Shown here: piece by piece, positions 23,201 to 35,319 of the stretch | Numbering within the stretch: position 1 is the first letter of the stretch | How the letters are laid out: each line of letters opens with the position of its first letter | From: Apiospora phragmitis | Taxonomy: Eukaryota; Ascomycota; Sordariomycetes; Amphisphaeriales; Apiosporaceae | Assembly: GCA_038363925.1 (NCBI GenBank) | Contig: JAQQWL010000015.1 | Location: 744,001 to 808,000 of the forward strand | Length of the DNA stretch: 64,000 nucleotides | Direction: 5' to 3' | Position numbers and translations under genes: made by a program | The notes under the pieces: model-generated | The model's input: only the letters and a program-made list of their open reading frames with translations | Databases searched by the model: none | What the model was told of the DNA's origin: nothing

Positions 23201-25245
23201 CTACAGGAACCATCTGAACTCCGGTACCCGTGGCCCGTCCCGCAGCTTCAGTGTAGGGACGTCCCGGGCCGTAAGGTTGACGCCCTGCTGGCGGTTTCGG
23301 CGCTTGTTGTCGAACATCATAAAGGCGCCGAGGCAGACCGCCCCGAGACAGCCGACAGCGCCGAAGATGGCCGTGGTGATCAGCGCGGGCTCATACTTGG
23401 GGGCGTCCTTGGTCTGGAAGACGTTACTAGCCACCAGGCCCATGAGGTTGGCCAGGGGCACGCCAAACGGACGTCAAAGTGAGTCTCTCGCCTTCATGAG
23501 CGACGTTATTGTTGTACCACTATAGGTAACCCGCTCGTTAGCATGAGTCGCAAAATGGGAACTTGATGGTGTAAACATCATAAGACTTACGGTGCTCAGT
23601 ATGACGGATGGTGCGCTAGTACCCCAGCACATCATGAACGTCGCAAAGTAGGCAACCTGGATCTGAGCCGTTACATCTTGAATGGTGGCGTAGATCACGA
23701 ATCCAATGAACGTGAAAGCAAAACCGAGGGCAATAAAAGGGAACCGGATCCTCGTCAGATCAGAGCTGAAAGCCAGCAGCAGTAGCATGACCGCCCCCTA
23801 ATACCCACGTTAGTATGTCTAGCTTGGGCTACGAAAGGTAACATCGAAAACTTACTGTGATGTTGGGTGCCACCGTGTAAAGGTTAGTCTTGACATTGTC
23901 GTACTTTAACCTCTGCACGATCTGGGGCAGGAAGAGATTCACCGCCTGCAAAGGCACGCCGAGGCAGATCTCGATGAGCAAGAAGCCGTACGTTGTGGGA
24001 CGCCTGAACACCTTCAGGACTCTTTCAGGTTGAACTTCTCGTTCACCACCGACGAACTGTCGACCAGGATGCGGTGATACGCCAGCGCCTTCTCGTCGGC
24101 GTTCAAGAAGCTGGCCTAGCAGCGCTCTTGGGCAGGTACCAGAGCGCGAAAAGAGAGAACAGGACCGTGGCCGTACCTTCCACGATAAACAGCCAACGCC
24201 AGGGATAGTCAATCAGATGGGAGTGGATCTGGAAAACGCCAAAGGCCAAAAGACCGCTAAAAGCACTAGCAAAGTTGGAGGCGGCATAGAACAGGGCCAG
24301 TCGTCGTGCAAGTTCACCTCGGCGGTAGAAGGTGGTCAAATAGTAGATGACGAGTGGGAAGAAGGCGCTCTCGGACATGCCTAGGAACCATCTTAGAGCG
24401 AAGATACCGCTGAAGTTCTTGGCGGCGGCTGTGAGGAGCGTCATGCATCCGAAACTGCACATCAGGATAGGCAAGACGCGAGCAGGTCCGAACTTCTTGC
24501 CGACCTACCAACTCTCGGTGTTAGTGTCACTCTTTTTGGGACGAACGGGATGTCAGGAGGGAAGAAAGCCAACTCCTCGAATAAACGGCGAATCTACCCC
24601 CCTTGAAACACTGGGATAACAAGGAATAACGCTTGTAATAGACAGGAAAAATCCCCGAAAGTCGCTTACCATGGCAAGGGGCGGTGCAAAAATGACATAG
24701 GGAACGAAAAAGATGGCAAGGATCAAATTGTATTGGCCGGGTGCGAACCCAAGATCTGAGTACACAACATATTAGCACAGCACAGGCACTGTATGTAAAT
24801 AATGCGTCGAAAAGGGGCCAACTCACTCTCTGACATTCCATCGGTCTGTGCGTTTCCCAGATTTCCCTTATCGAGAGCATTGAAGAGGTACTGATGAAGA
24901 GGATCGAGGTCAGTTTCGGTTTGGTCTTGTAAGCGAGGTTACGCCAGCGGCAGCTAGAGCTAGATGCCGAGAGGTTTTTGGGCGTAGTGCGTTACGGGAC
25001 ATAGCGCGGCGTAGACGTACCATAACGGCCAAGACGGGCAGCAATCGAAAATCAAACTTGTGGCACAGCGCTCTCTCAGCCTGTGCGTCCACGACTTTTG
25101 CCGTCTCCCCAATGTCGACATCGCCACCACCGTGAGCGCTCTCGGCATCGGCGACCTTATCGCCGCCGGCCATGGAGCTCTTGGTAACAGAGGCGTCATC
25201 ACTGGCCTGCATGGCGCCGTCTTCCGTGGTTGTGATAGCGGGCAT
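23201..25245 (-). pseudogene. MFS transporter, anion:cation symporter (Dal5-like) family, frameshifted
   Basis: Start ATG at 25,245 (MPAITTTEDGAMQASDD). Exons in order: cytosolic N-terminus to FDFRLLPVLAVM; a short exon YLFNALDKGNLGNAQTDG (about 24,837-24,900), typical of the allantoate-permease group; DLGFAPGQYNLILAIFFVPY; and a long exon with VGKKFGPARVLPILMCSFG and RWFLGMSESAFFPLVIYYL. The C-terminal exon ends VPEFRWFL at 23,201. At least three single-base frame changes are needed: near 24,112 (AARPA|SFLNADEK), near 24,030 (FNLKES|LKVFRR) and near 23,470 (an extra T before GVPLANLMG). The C-terminal PTLKLRDGPRVPEFRWFL tail is well preserved, so decay is recent or the changes are assembly indels. 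Substrate unknown; relatives carry organic anions such as allantoate or nicotinate. Confidence 0.82.
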
Positions 25246-26586
25246 GTTTTTCTTTCTGCCCGTCTTATTTCCTCCAATCGGATTGGGTTGAAGTCATAAA
25301 GTTCGACGAGCAAAGGGTTTGGATGCCGCTGACCGTAGATGGATGGAAGTACGATTTGCGCGGACTGCGCGCCACAAAGACGTGAAATACCATCGAGATA
25401 TATACGATACGATGACGCGGCAATTAGCCCGATGTAAACAGTTGATAAGGACGTGGTATGTATTAGTCTGCTGGATTAATCCCCAGATTCTTTTATCGGA
25501 CCCCATCGCTGGAGACCATCATTTCCGGGGTTGTTATCGGTCAGTCACTGCCGCTGGCACCTCATTGGCGGGTCGCCGGTTCGTCGTTATCTCTTGGTCC
25601 TCCGAGTCATGAACCCCTGCCTGCGGGTTCTGATAAGCACAGGTGCCGCACGCGGCATTACCATATCGTCGGTAGCGCTGTGGATGTTGTTGCTATTAGG
25701 TAAGGTACTGTATTCAGCTCATGCGGCTGTCGCTATCATCAATGGAGTTGGTTGCTGGGCAATTACTTGTTTCTCGTGGTCAGCTCTTCCCAACCTCATA
25801 CGGTAACCAATACCAAGTACAGTACCATCGAAACCAACAAAGTCCCATGAGGGACGCATGCAGGAGGAGGTATGGAAGAGTTACATTCCGCCGGTCGCCG
25901 TGGGGGGTTTGCCATGGGTGCGAGGTTTGTTTGCTTCCTTTTCCCGCCCAGGGCGTTTTGGCGGATTTGCCGGTTTGTATCGTGCGCTGCTGGGATTCGC
26001 GGATGAGCGACGATGCGATCGGAAAGCACCTGGATTGGCTGGGATGCTCTCCGTGAGAGGCCCAAGTAGTCGGGCGCGCGCACCCCCTAATAAAGGCCCT
26101 GCAATCAGTCTATTTCAAGAATACCAACACCACCCAACCACTGCGACGTACTAACCTACGTACGTACGTACGGAGCGGAGCGCATGCCATCAAATCTATC
26201 CGGTTACATATTACATTGGATGACGAGAGAATGCACATGCAGGTCGCATCTGCATCTCAATCAATCGCAATCGGATGGGCGGTGACACGACACACGGAGC
26301 ATACTTTCCCTCCTCGCCGGCCCCCACGAGCGAGCCTTACTCGACTGTCTCGCACCACGTTCGACAAACCCCATACGAATGCTACTGTGAGGCTCGCATT
26401 CCCTTGCCAATCCTTTTCCTGTGCTGGCGGCTGCCTGCATTTCCGAGCGATGGAAATGGCGTGCTACGGAAGGATGGATCGAATGACATGGAACGGGAAG
26501 AAAAGACATGTCTTTTTTCTGTCAGGATACGGTGAGAGAATGAGTAGCGCTTACAAGGCCTAAAGTTATTGGAAGATCAGCCACTG

Positions 26587-26628
<42 letters not shown>

Positions 26629-27268
26629 CCCTGCGATGCGCTGGGAATAAACACCCGGGCGATGCGGCAGTGTGAACCCGGAAAGTCCCGTCCCCTGTCT
26701 TAATTTCAATGCTTTTCGTGTCAACCTAGATCCTTCAAGCCTTGTGTGATGCTTCAATCAACCGCATGGCGATTCCATGTCCCGGCTGAGAATCAAACCA
26801 ATCGGATTGCTCTGATTACCGAACCGTCGCACAACCAAGCACGGGATTAATATGCATCGTTCGATTTCATCTAGGTGGCTGCAGCACTTGGCTGCGGTAC
26901 TTTGCAAATAGCCCGCTACGGCAACGGCAGACAGGGGTAAGTGTAAGCACACTGCAACCATGATAAGAAGAAGACACCAGCTGTGCATCTCAAATGCGAG
27001 CATCATGATAGGGCTTAGAAGGGTGGCTCAACAGCACTGCTGCCGTTACTTGTTCAATCAAGCAGTGCCTATCGTGGCATGGATGGTATGAAACCAGACA
27101 CAGTAATATGATATTTCATTTAGCCGTGGAGACGCGTTATCAACACATACATTCAAGTTGCAGGAAAATAATCAGCAATTGATAAACTTTTAGGGATATC
27201 CGATGAACAGAACCGCTGGAAGCCATTAAACAGACCGTACCGTGATTTGTCCACATCGCACCTCCTTT
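25246..27268. other. Intergenic, no gene
   Basis: About 2 kb without a supported gene. It contains a (TACG)4 run at 26,157-26,172 and the T18A24 tract at 26,587-26,628. The open frames here are short and mutually overlapping with no domain signal. Confidence 0.55.
26587..26628. repeat. T18A24 homopolymer palindrome
   Basis: Eighteen T followed directly by twenty-four A, flanked by normal-composition DNA. It can fold as a perfect 18-bp stem and may also be an assembly or cloning artefact. Confidence 0.9.
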
Positions 27269-28338
27269 TCACGTAGTCAGACCACACAGCTTATTCTCGA
27301 GCTCCATCAATTCAGCGAAGGCCTCGACAATCTTGCGTCTCTCCTCGCCCTCGGGCTTGGGCAGAGGTTTGCGAACCCACCCCCGCCGTAGCCCATATAC
27401 TCCTGCATGGCCACCTTGGTGCCCACGAGGCCCGTTTGGATCGCAGCCCAGTCCCCGCGCGCCAGGATCTCCTGCAGGCGCTGCGCCTCCTTGATCTTGC
27501 CCTCGTCGTAGCACTTCATGGTCTGGATACAGGTCTTCGGCGCGAGGTTCGCGATGCCGCCGATGATACCCTGGCCCCCGCTGATCATCGTCTGGAGCGT
27601 GAAGTCGCCCGAGCCGCCAAAGCAAACGAACTTGCTGGCCGCCGAGTTGGGCCCGCCTTGTTTGCCATTGCTGGATCCCTTGAAGGCGGCAGCCACACGG
27701 GCGAGCTTGCCCGTGTTCGCGCAAGTGAACTTGCAGCCGACAATGTTGGGGTGCTGTCCTAACTCGATGAGCAGGTCGCTGTTCAGATCGAGTCCGCCAA
27801 CAGCGGGTGGGTAGTTGTAGAGGATGATAGGGATGGGGGAGGCGTCTGCGATGTCCTTGAAGAAACTCTTGACGGTATCTGATTTGAACAAGCCCTGGTA
27901 GTAAGAGGGTGGCAGGATGAGGGCATAGTCTCCACCGGCGGCTGCGGCCTCCTTGCAGAGCTCGATGGCTTGACGAGTAGCCTGGGCTCCGCATCCGACG
28001 ATCAGGGGAATGTGGGAGAAGCTTGCGGAGTCCAAAGCATCTCTTGTGGCTCTAGTGACTGTGTCTCGCTCCTTGGGAGTCAGGTGGACGGCTTCTCCGT
28101 TAGAGCCTTGCACGGCAATGCCTGCCACGCCTTCACGGGCAAGATGGACGGCATGACGGCGGACAGTGTCTGTGTCAATCTCCTCATCTTGGTCAAAGAA
28201 AAGTACGGTGGGCACGTAGACACCAGGGACTAAGGGGCGGGTGATGTGAGACATTCTGCCGGGATGGTGACCATTGGAGTGGCTGATGGGCCGACCATTG
28301 CCGTTATGTATGTTGTCGAAGTCTGCTGAGGGGGGCAT
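27269..28338 (-). CDS. Dihydrodipicolinate synthase/N-acetylneuraminate lyase-family aldolase, C-terminal frameshift
   Basis: A class I aldolase of the DapA fold; fungal members include 4-hydroxy-2-oxoglutarate and 2-keto-3-deoxy-acid aldolases. From the ATG at 28,338 the protein has the carboxylate-binding GSNGE at residues 78-82 (GTTGE in DapA). The catalytic Tyr174 lies in ILYNYPPAVGG, and the Schiff-base Lys203 lies in VGCKFTCANTGKL. The main frame reaches 27,307, but its last residues are unlike the family. The neighbouring frame supplies the expected end, KPLPKPEGEERRKIVEAFAE ... CGLTT, with stop at 27,269. The switch falls in a run of five C (27,380-27,384, plus strand), so a homopolymer indel, real or technical, is likely. 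No intron is needed. The exact substrate cannot be told from sequence. Confidence 0.85.
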
Positions 28339-31300
28339 GGTGAAGGTAAATGGCAGGAGAGCAGGCTAGTCGCGAATAGAGTTTGACGAGCCGCGGCAAC
28401 GTAAGTCAGTTCGGGCTATCATGAGGAGAATGGGGGTCAAGATGTAAGAGTCTGGGTTAACCCTTGCACTCTCTTGTGGAATCTCAGATGATGTGCGGGT
28501 CTTTTTATACTTATACGGCTGGTAGGATTCTGTCCCAGAGCCGACTGCCTGGGCCGGGCTCACATGATAGAGGGGAATGTTATTGGCTGTGTTGAAGAAT
28601 GGAGTTGCATGTTGTACGAGGTAGCGAATTGAGGTAGCTAACTTGGTGACTTCCATCCAGTACCAGGGAAGACGCTGCTACAGGGACAGGGTACTAGCAA
28701 AAGTTGGTGTGTGCCGAAGGTGGGACGAGTTCAATCAGTCAAATCAAATGGGAGCCAGGGCGGCGGCCAGAGCCCCGGGACTGGAAGCAGTGGAAGGAAC
28801 GGTTCCTTCGGTATGGTACTGTGTCCCACGCGCGCACGCGGGATGCGTTGGCCCTAGGCTGTGCAACCTTCCTCTAGCTTTTCAGACGGCATTTAAGCCA
28901 AGGCCCATGTTAGATGACACCTACATGAAGTGTACTCCAGATCATAGATTCACCTATCTAGGTACATGGTCATGAGGGCACGAACATGATGGTGGCCAGG
29001 TATTGGTCGAGTCAATGTCAATACCTAACATGAATTCGGGGGAGGTTTCTATGTTGGATTTGGTGCGAAGGGCGATCTCTGATGGAATTGGTGGGTGAGC
29101 GGGGTGAAAGCGTGTGCGGCTCCAGTGCGGCTCCAGCTTGTCCACATGGTGGGCGATTGACTTGATCTCTCGCCCGCCAAAACACTCTTCCGACGATATG
29201 TTAGCCGCATATACCTCTGGGAAAATGTGAGACGTAAGCACTTAGCCATGCAGGAGGGGTTGAAATCGCCGTTATTCGCCCGAGGTCGGTCGTGTCTGAC
29301 TGAAGACCTAACCCTGTTCTAGGCATCGTAGCCGTTCTACGTGACTTGAAGTTGTTAGAACCCCAACCCACCCAGAGGTGAGGACAGATGCTACCCACGC
29401 CAAGCATTTAGCATCCATCCCGGCCAGTACCCTCTGGAGGCCCCTGTATCGAACCTCCCCTGTACTTCTGTACCTCGTACCGGAGGCTGTACCTTGCAGC
29501 CCCATAGAGAAGTGGTCGCATGTAAGGAGGAAAATCGTGGGGGTCATGCATATCGACCCCTTCCAGACCCCTCCTCCTATGAGAGCCTTGATCTTTCAAT
29601 GGTCGTAAACTGTCGGGCGCTTCTTCGTGGATGATGATTCTGGGCGATGTAAGCTGCCCGACCATGATGCTGACCCGCCTCGTGATGCGAATGATCTTTC
29701 TGTCGTCTCGGGCGCTTGTCAGGCCTCTGCATGATGCTCCCCCTTACTCATGATATGATGCTGCTTTTCTGGTTGGAGTTGACCCCCAAATTCGAATCCG
29801 CTCTGGGCCATCTTCCGCTGGCTAGTGACTAATTTAGCATCATAGCCTCATCGGCCATGATATGCGAAGTTGGATTTGAGGCCTCGAAGCAGAAGGACGT
29901 GGCAGGATTCATCGGACCACGTGTCCCCGAGAAACTCCTGACCGCTGGTTTGGTAGAGCCAGTCATTTCGTAGAGCCGTAGCCTCAAAGTTGGCATTGGC
30001 TCTGGTTCTACAGACTGGCTGACAAAAGGCGTCGTTGCCCAATTGCGTACCTCGGGAAAGAGACCATGCTCTGATCCACTAGATATGGCTTTGCATTTCG
30101 GGCGAAACTCATCCGGGCAAGAATGAGGCCATATTTTTCCGCAAGGCTCATGTATCAGATAACCTAACCTTACTGTGTTGCTGGTCAGGACACCGTTGAC
30201 ATCGGCAGATAGGATGGATGTGCTTCAAGGATTATGAGTTGTGTGTCCAAAAATGTACCCGTTTTTTCATTTCCGCATGCTTTCAGCGTACTGTAACAAA
30301 GGTGGGGGGTAGTCATTCATGGTGGGGGTCAGACTAACCAAGCTGAAGTCTTCGACTCTTCCGGCAGGATCAGGTAAGAATAAAGTCACGCGACTAGGTA
30401 GGCAGTGTCCTAAACTCGTCAATATCGAGTTTCTTACCCAACCATGAGGTTACATGAATTCATGATAGGCTCGACCCCCACGAAAGGAGCTGGCGGTATT
30501 CAGGTTTCCAAGTTGTTGTTCCAGTATTGCAGGAGATAGAACGGGGATGGGCTGAATCCCGCATCCAGAGGATGTTGGGTAGGTACTGCCACTTTCCATT
30601 CATAGCAGAAAGCTGGGAAACATCGGCCCATTTCACAGACCAATAGTTCGAGGGACGCATGATGACTTGCATCTCCCACTCATCCGGAGCCGACGAAATT
30701 ACATTCTGGCTGGCCCAATAACAGATCAAGCAACTCCCTTCCGCACAAGCAATTTGACTTGAGTTGGGCGTTTGCTTGCAAGATGCGGGGGACTTTTCAG
30801 AGCCCTTGCGATTAAAATGCCGCCAAGCAGCGAATTATTAGGCGATGGGTTAGTGGATGATGTGCACCACTCCACCTGCTAGAGCGTTCAATGATTAATG
30901 AACCCGTGCCGCCGTCATACCTGCCGATACGGGCATTGCTGCATCACGTGTGGGCATTTCCATTCCGCCAAGTACTCTATGTCCTCCAGGGAAAGGTCGC
31001 AATTATGCCTCTCCGGCAGGCGCGGCCCTCGCCCTTTGGCCAGCCGCGAGGATAATAACATAACGCACACCATGAGGGGAACCGAACCTTTTCGTCATAT
31101 TTCCGACACCGGCCTCTATGAAACGGACACCTGAGCCAAACAACAGACACATGGAACTCCATCGACCATCAATCCAACGGCGATGCTCAGTCGCTTCAGC
31201 AAAGCGACACCGTGACTACCACGGCCTTCTTACTATTTCCGGAAGGTGATAAGATCAGGGCCCGTTCGGACCAATCGGTGGGGTAACATACCTCACGGGG

Positions 31301-32848
31301 ATGTGTAACCCTCGGTCCAACAGTCTACAGCTCCTGTTCAATGCACAGCTACGCAGTCATGATACAGGTTCGACGCAATATGTGCTTGTTAATATACTTA
31401 AGTGGACGGAAGATGCGAGTCAAGTGAGCTATTTCAGCTCATACATTCGCTTGGATCACGGCACGGAGACCACCTTGGGGGCTTCACAAGATCATAGCCG
31501 ACTAGAAGGTTGTTAGGAAACGCTGATCCAGCTCCAATCCCGTATCGAGTAAACCAACCACCTCGGACAGAAGGTAGGCTTATGTTGGAGAACCTGCTAT
31601 CAGTTCTAAGACTCGGACACAGTCAAGGAGCCCCCACATAGCACGCTTTTGCTCTATCTGGGGGTCAGGTCCCCAGGGAATGTTACATTTACGGGAAGCT
31701 ACCCTTTGAACGCAGCCGTCGGCCTCCAGCAAGACCCTTTACGACCAGTTTACAGTCTGAAGGTCTGACTTCACCCCCATGTATTCCCCATCGTAGTAGA
31801 ATATAGCAGGAGGTCGTTGTTCACCACAAGAACGAGTTTTCTATGCTACAATACCACACGTATTTGGTGTGACAGTCATAACATCGGTCAATGAGCTACT
31901 CACTCTCGTGATTGTTACAGGCGTAACCACAACTTTGGTTTTTAGTTACTCTCAGTTCCAGTTCTCCGGCTTCTGTACTGGAAACTCGACACGCCCCTAG
32001 GTCGAACCCCCTCCGCCTCGGTGAGAATCCCCACTCCCCGGAGGCAGAAACCGAGTTCAAAGCCCAAGTTCTTGTTTCTATCACTCGTTTTCCTACTCCA
32101 ACTGTATGATATCTCGCTAGTCGTGTAGTAGCACGGAGCTGTTCCTCCACTTTGGCGCCGTCTGGTCCCACCGTACGCGGGGGATCGGTGGTTGGTGGCA
32201 TGGAGACTATAGTCATACGTAAGCTGCTGATCGGAGGAAGAGCCCAAAACTAGCATGGCGGGTGACCAGCCTAAAGACACTAGCTTCTGCAATAATATGA
32301 TGTGCTTTCAGGCCTTCGGACTTCCGGCCAATCTGCTCGAGTTACTGCTGGGTGTTACCCATACGGGACCAGAACGTATCAAGAGGTACATGATGTCCAA
32401 GCTAGAGGAGTCTGATAGGGGCGCATTTAAAATCGCTACCCCCTTCCTATGATGCCTGATTGCAATGCTCATAGTAAACGGAGATTTCTATCCATGTGAC
32501 CTTATTTCGGGGTGGGAGGTGGGATAACCGGGAATGAAGTAGCCCATCGATGGAGCTGGTGGCAGGCAATAGAATAAAGCGGCAATGGAGTAGTTAATGG
32601 CGGGTGACTTTCGTCGGAATAAGCTGAATTTTGTTTAAACAGGGGTTGACTAAGGGCGCGGTCAGCAGTTTTGGACAGTATCTTAGCCCAACGTGGAAAT
32701 ACTAGACTGAAATCCTGATCAATTGTCACTCATACACTGAAATTGCCCCTGGCAAGAGCGGCGTCGAAGAGAGGGTGCTCCTAACGTACAGCCCACTTCC
32801 AAAGTTCACTATATTGACTACATTGAGTTCACTCCCCTATCCGCGGTC
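28339..32848. other. 4.5-kb gene-empty interval
   Basis: Normal base composition, not RIPed, yet no frame shows a recognisable domain, splice pattern or codon bias. The first 300 bp is the promoter side of the aldolase gene. All open frames are under about 120 codons and overlap on both strands. I see no tRNA, TIR or LTR. It could be old degraded transposon or gene remnants, or a non-coding locus. Confidence 0.5.
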
Positions 32849-33813
32849 TCATGCCATCTTCGAGGCTTGTCTAGCCTTGGCAACTCCCGTCATCTTCGTG
32901 CTGTATAACCAGTCCTGCTTAATCATGAGTATACGTGTCTGGCACGGTCCAAGTGATTCCTTTGTGAAGGAATGAAGGAAGGAAACACAACACTCACCAT
33001 GGTAGTCTCCGGCAGCCAATTCAACAACCACACCCCTAACGTCCCGGCCCCGCGCCACACCACCGCCCTCACCGACGGCCGCAGCAGCCCCACCACGACC
33101 CCGCGCGCGTAGAAATTGGGCTCCGTGTAGGCGAACGGCGCCCACGCGAGCTGGCGCTGCTCGAGGAACTCGCGCAGCGACGCGTACCAGCTGCCCGCGG
33201 GCAGCGGCGTGGGCGCCGCGTTGGCGAACAGGTCCGTCCGCACGCAGCCCGTCTTCAACACGACGACGCGCACGCCGAGCGGCGCCAGCTCGGTGCGCAT
33301 GCTCGACGAAAGGGTCTCGACCGCGGCCTTGGCCGCGCTGTAGACCGAGACGAAGGGCGGGTGAAGGATCGTGTTGATGCTGCCCAGGTTGGCCACGATC
33401 GAGTCGTCGCCGCCGTCAGAGGAGGACGCGGAAGCGATGAGTACGGAAAGGAAGGCGTGCGTCACGGAGATGGTGCCGAGGACGTTGACGTCGAAGACGC
33501 GGCGCGCGTCGGCGGGGTCGGTGTCGGCGAAGGGCATGATGTGCAGGAGCCCCGCGTTGTTGATCAAGATGTCCAGCTTGCCCCCTGTAACTTTGGAGAC
33601 AACCGCGTCACGAATGGAGAACTCGGACGTTACATCCATGACCACGGTCTCTAGCCCCAATTCCCGCAGTGGTTCCAGCAGGGCCTCGGACAAGCCGGAG
33701 GCAATAACCCGGTGGCCGCGCAGGTGGAACTCGGAGGCTAGCGCCGTGCCGATGCCGCGCGGTCCACACCCCGTGATCAAGACCGTCTTAAGTGACATTG
33801 CTGGCGTGATCAT
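32849..33813 (-). CDS. Short-chain dehydrogenase/reductase (classical SDR, Ayr1-like)
   Basis: An NAD(P)-dependent oxidoreductase with a Rossmann fold. Exon 1 (32,998-33,813) ends at a GTGAGT donor, an 83-bp intron follows (32,915-32,997), and exon 2 is 32,849-32,914, giving 293 residues. Motifs: cofactor-binding TGCGPRGIG at residues 14-22, NNAG at 85-88, catalytic Ser145, and Tyr158 and Lys162 in VYSAAKAAVE. Without splicing the frame would continue into an unlike tail; the spliced end reads PETTM|DWLYSTKMTGVAKA, which suits the family's hydrophobic, possibly membrane-associated C-terminus. The start may be M1 or M6 (MSLKTVLITG). It resembles 1-acyl-dihydroxyacetone-phosphate reductase-like SDRs, but the substrate is unknown. 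Confidence 0.87.
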
Positions 33814-34284
33814 GGACTAATTTGAGCGCGATGGGGATAAAACGTTATGTTCGATACAACATTGATGACGTATCTTTGCATTTGGTCATGGAAAGGGTTT
33901 AACCCAATCCTCTAGGTCTTTATGTACTTGACCTACTTCTTGCTAATAAGTTGCATAATAGTTGCACAAAGACCACTCATGTGTCGTTGCCCAAACGTCT
34001 GTCAGATTGTGAATGCATAACCCATAAATCCTTGTGCAAAACTGCAGTAATGCAGCATTACTAATGCTGTCGTTGTTCCTGGCAATCTTCAACTCGTTTC
34101 TTTCTCGAATGATATTACAAGTTACAGAGAACTGACATTGGCGGAAAATCTAATGAAAGCCATCGTGCAGCAAGGAGCAAATTATGGGCTCATTCAAGGT
34201 CAGATAGGTCAAACCCACGGCATAGAGAGGTATACTCGAAGGGCTTGACTGATTTGATACCAACCCTACATAGGCCAATATAAA
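33814..34284. other. Intergenic, about 470 bp
   Basis: Promoter region of the SDR gene and 3' flank of the MFS relic. No other feature seen. Confidence 0.5.
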
Positions 34285-35205
34285 TCATTGAGTAGCATGT
34301 CGTCGCTGCCTCCAAGCCATTCCCTTCGTCTGAGTCAAGAGTACGCAAGTGACGGCACTCCCTGCGGTGAAAGCAGCGAATATAGTAAAGTACCAACCCC
34401 TGCCAACGGCCGCAACTAAGGGCTCCAATATGGCCGCCGAGGCAGCGCTCAGCCCGCAACGCATGAGTTGTCCAGCAGCATAGGATGAACTCGACTGGGT
34501 AGGGAAGATATCAACAAGCAAGGCGCTAGCTGTATGACTTAACAAGGTGGAGGAGGCGCAAATGAAGAACTGCATGATGAGTAACCCGGCGGGGGTGGAC
34601 ACGCTGGACTACAGCCCAGCCGTATCCAGCTACCAAGGCCACCTCTAGAGCTGCGAAAGGTCATATACACCGGTACCTGGCAGTCTCAAGGGAAAATCCT
34701 TCATTTCCTGGGCCTTTTTGCGATCGATGAGGAAGCTGTTCTTTCGAGCAACTACCGCGAAGTTTCGATCAAGCAACTTGCCTGCTATGATGCCACCAAT
34801 AGTCATACCCACAAGACCAGGTAGGAAAGTCAGACCGACCTCAAGATCATTGTATCCGTAGACGTCGTGGTAGATGACCGGTATGGCGACTTGAAACGTA
34901 TAGTAAACACAATAAGAAGTTGCAATCATCCACAACACGGCCGCTGAATCTGCATAAAATATTATGCGCAGAGACCGAAGCAACATGATGGGTCTCCATC
35001 TGGCCATAGCTCTTGGCTTTTCCTCGGCATGGACCAAGGCTTCCGGTGTATCGACACCGTACTTTCTCACTAGTCCACCAGAGCTTTGTGATCCTTGGTG
35101 GAGGCTCCGAGCCATCTTTAACAACATTTCTTGCAGTCTCCGGTAGCGTAAATCCGATGAGGATGAAGTAGATGGCTGCGACCACGAAAAGAGCGTAGAA
35201 AACAA
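34285..35205 (-). pseudogene. MFS drug:H+ antiporter (DHA1-like) relic, N-terminal half missing
   Basis: Only the C-terminal half of the transporter is present. Pieces in order on the minus strand: a membrane segment plus IYFILIGFTLPETARNVVKD (about 35,100-35,190), a loop, and WMIATSYCVYYTFQVAIPVI. Then GLTFLPGLVGMTIGGIIAGK, VALVAGYGWAVVQRVHP, and finally LLIMQFFICASSTLLSHTAS through GRGWYFTIFAAFTAGSAVTC to 34,285. Frame changes are required near 35,080 and near 34,590, with a stop near 34,645. The six N-terminal helices should lie at higher coordinates, but there the PKS relic begins on the opposite strand. A rearrangement breakpoint between about 35,205 and 35,320 therefore truncates both genes. 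Confidence 0.8.
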
Positions 35206-35319
35206 TGCTCGGGCAATGGCCTATAGTTGGTAAATCGTGAGTGTCGACTCCCCGTTAAAACTTCGAATTCGGCGGCTCATTAAGCCTCAATGCGGTGACG
35301 AACATGGGTGAGATAGAGT

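Noticed and set aside
28366..28656. 96-codon minus-strand frame upstream of the aldolase
   Set aside because: It lies in the aldolase promoter/5' leader, shows no domain, and is probably a chance frame.
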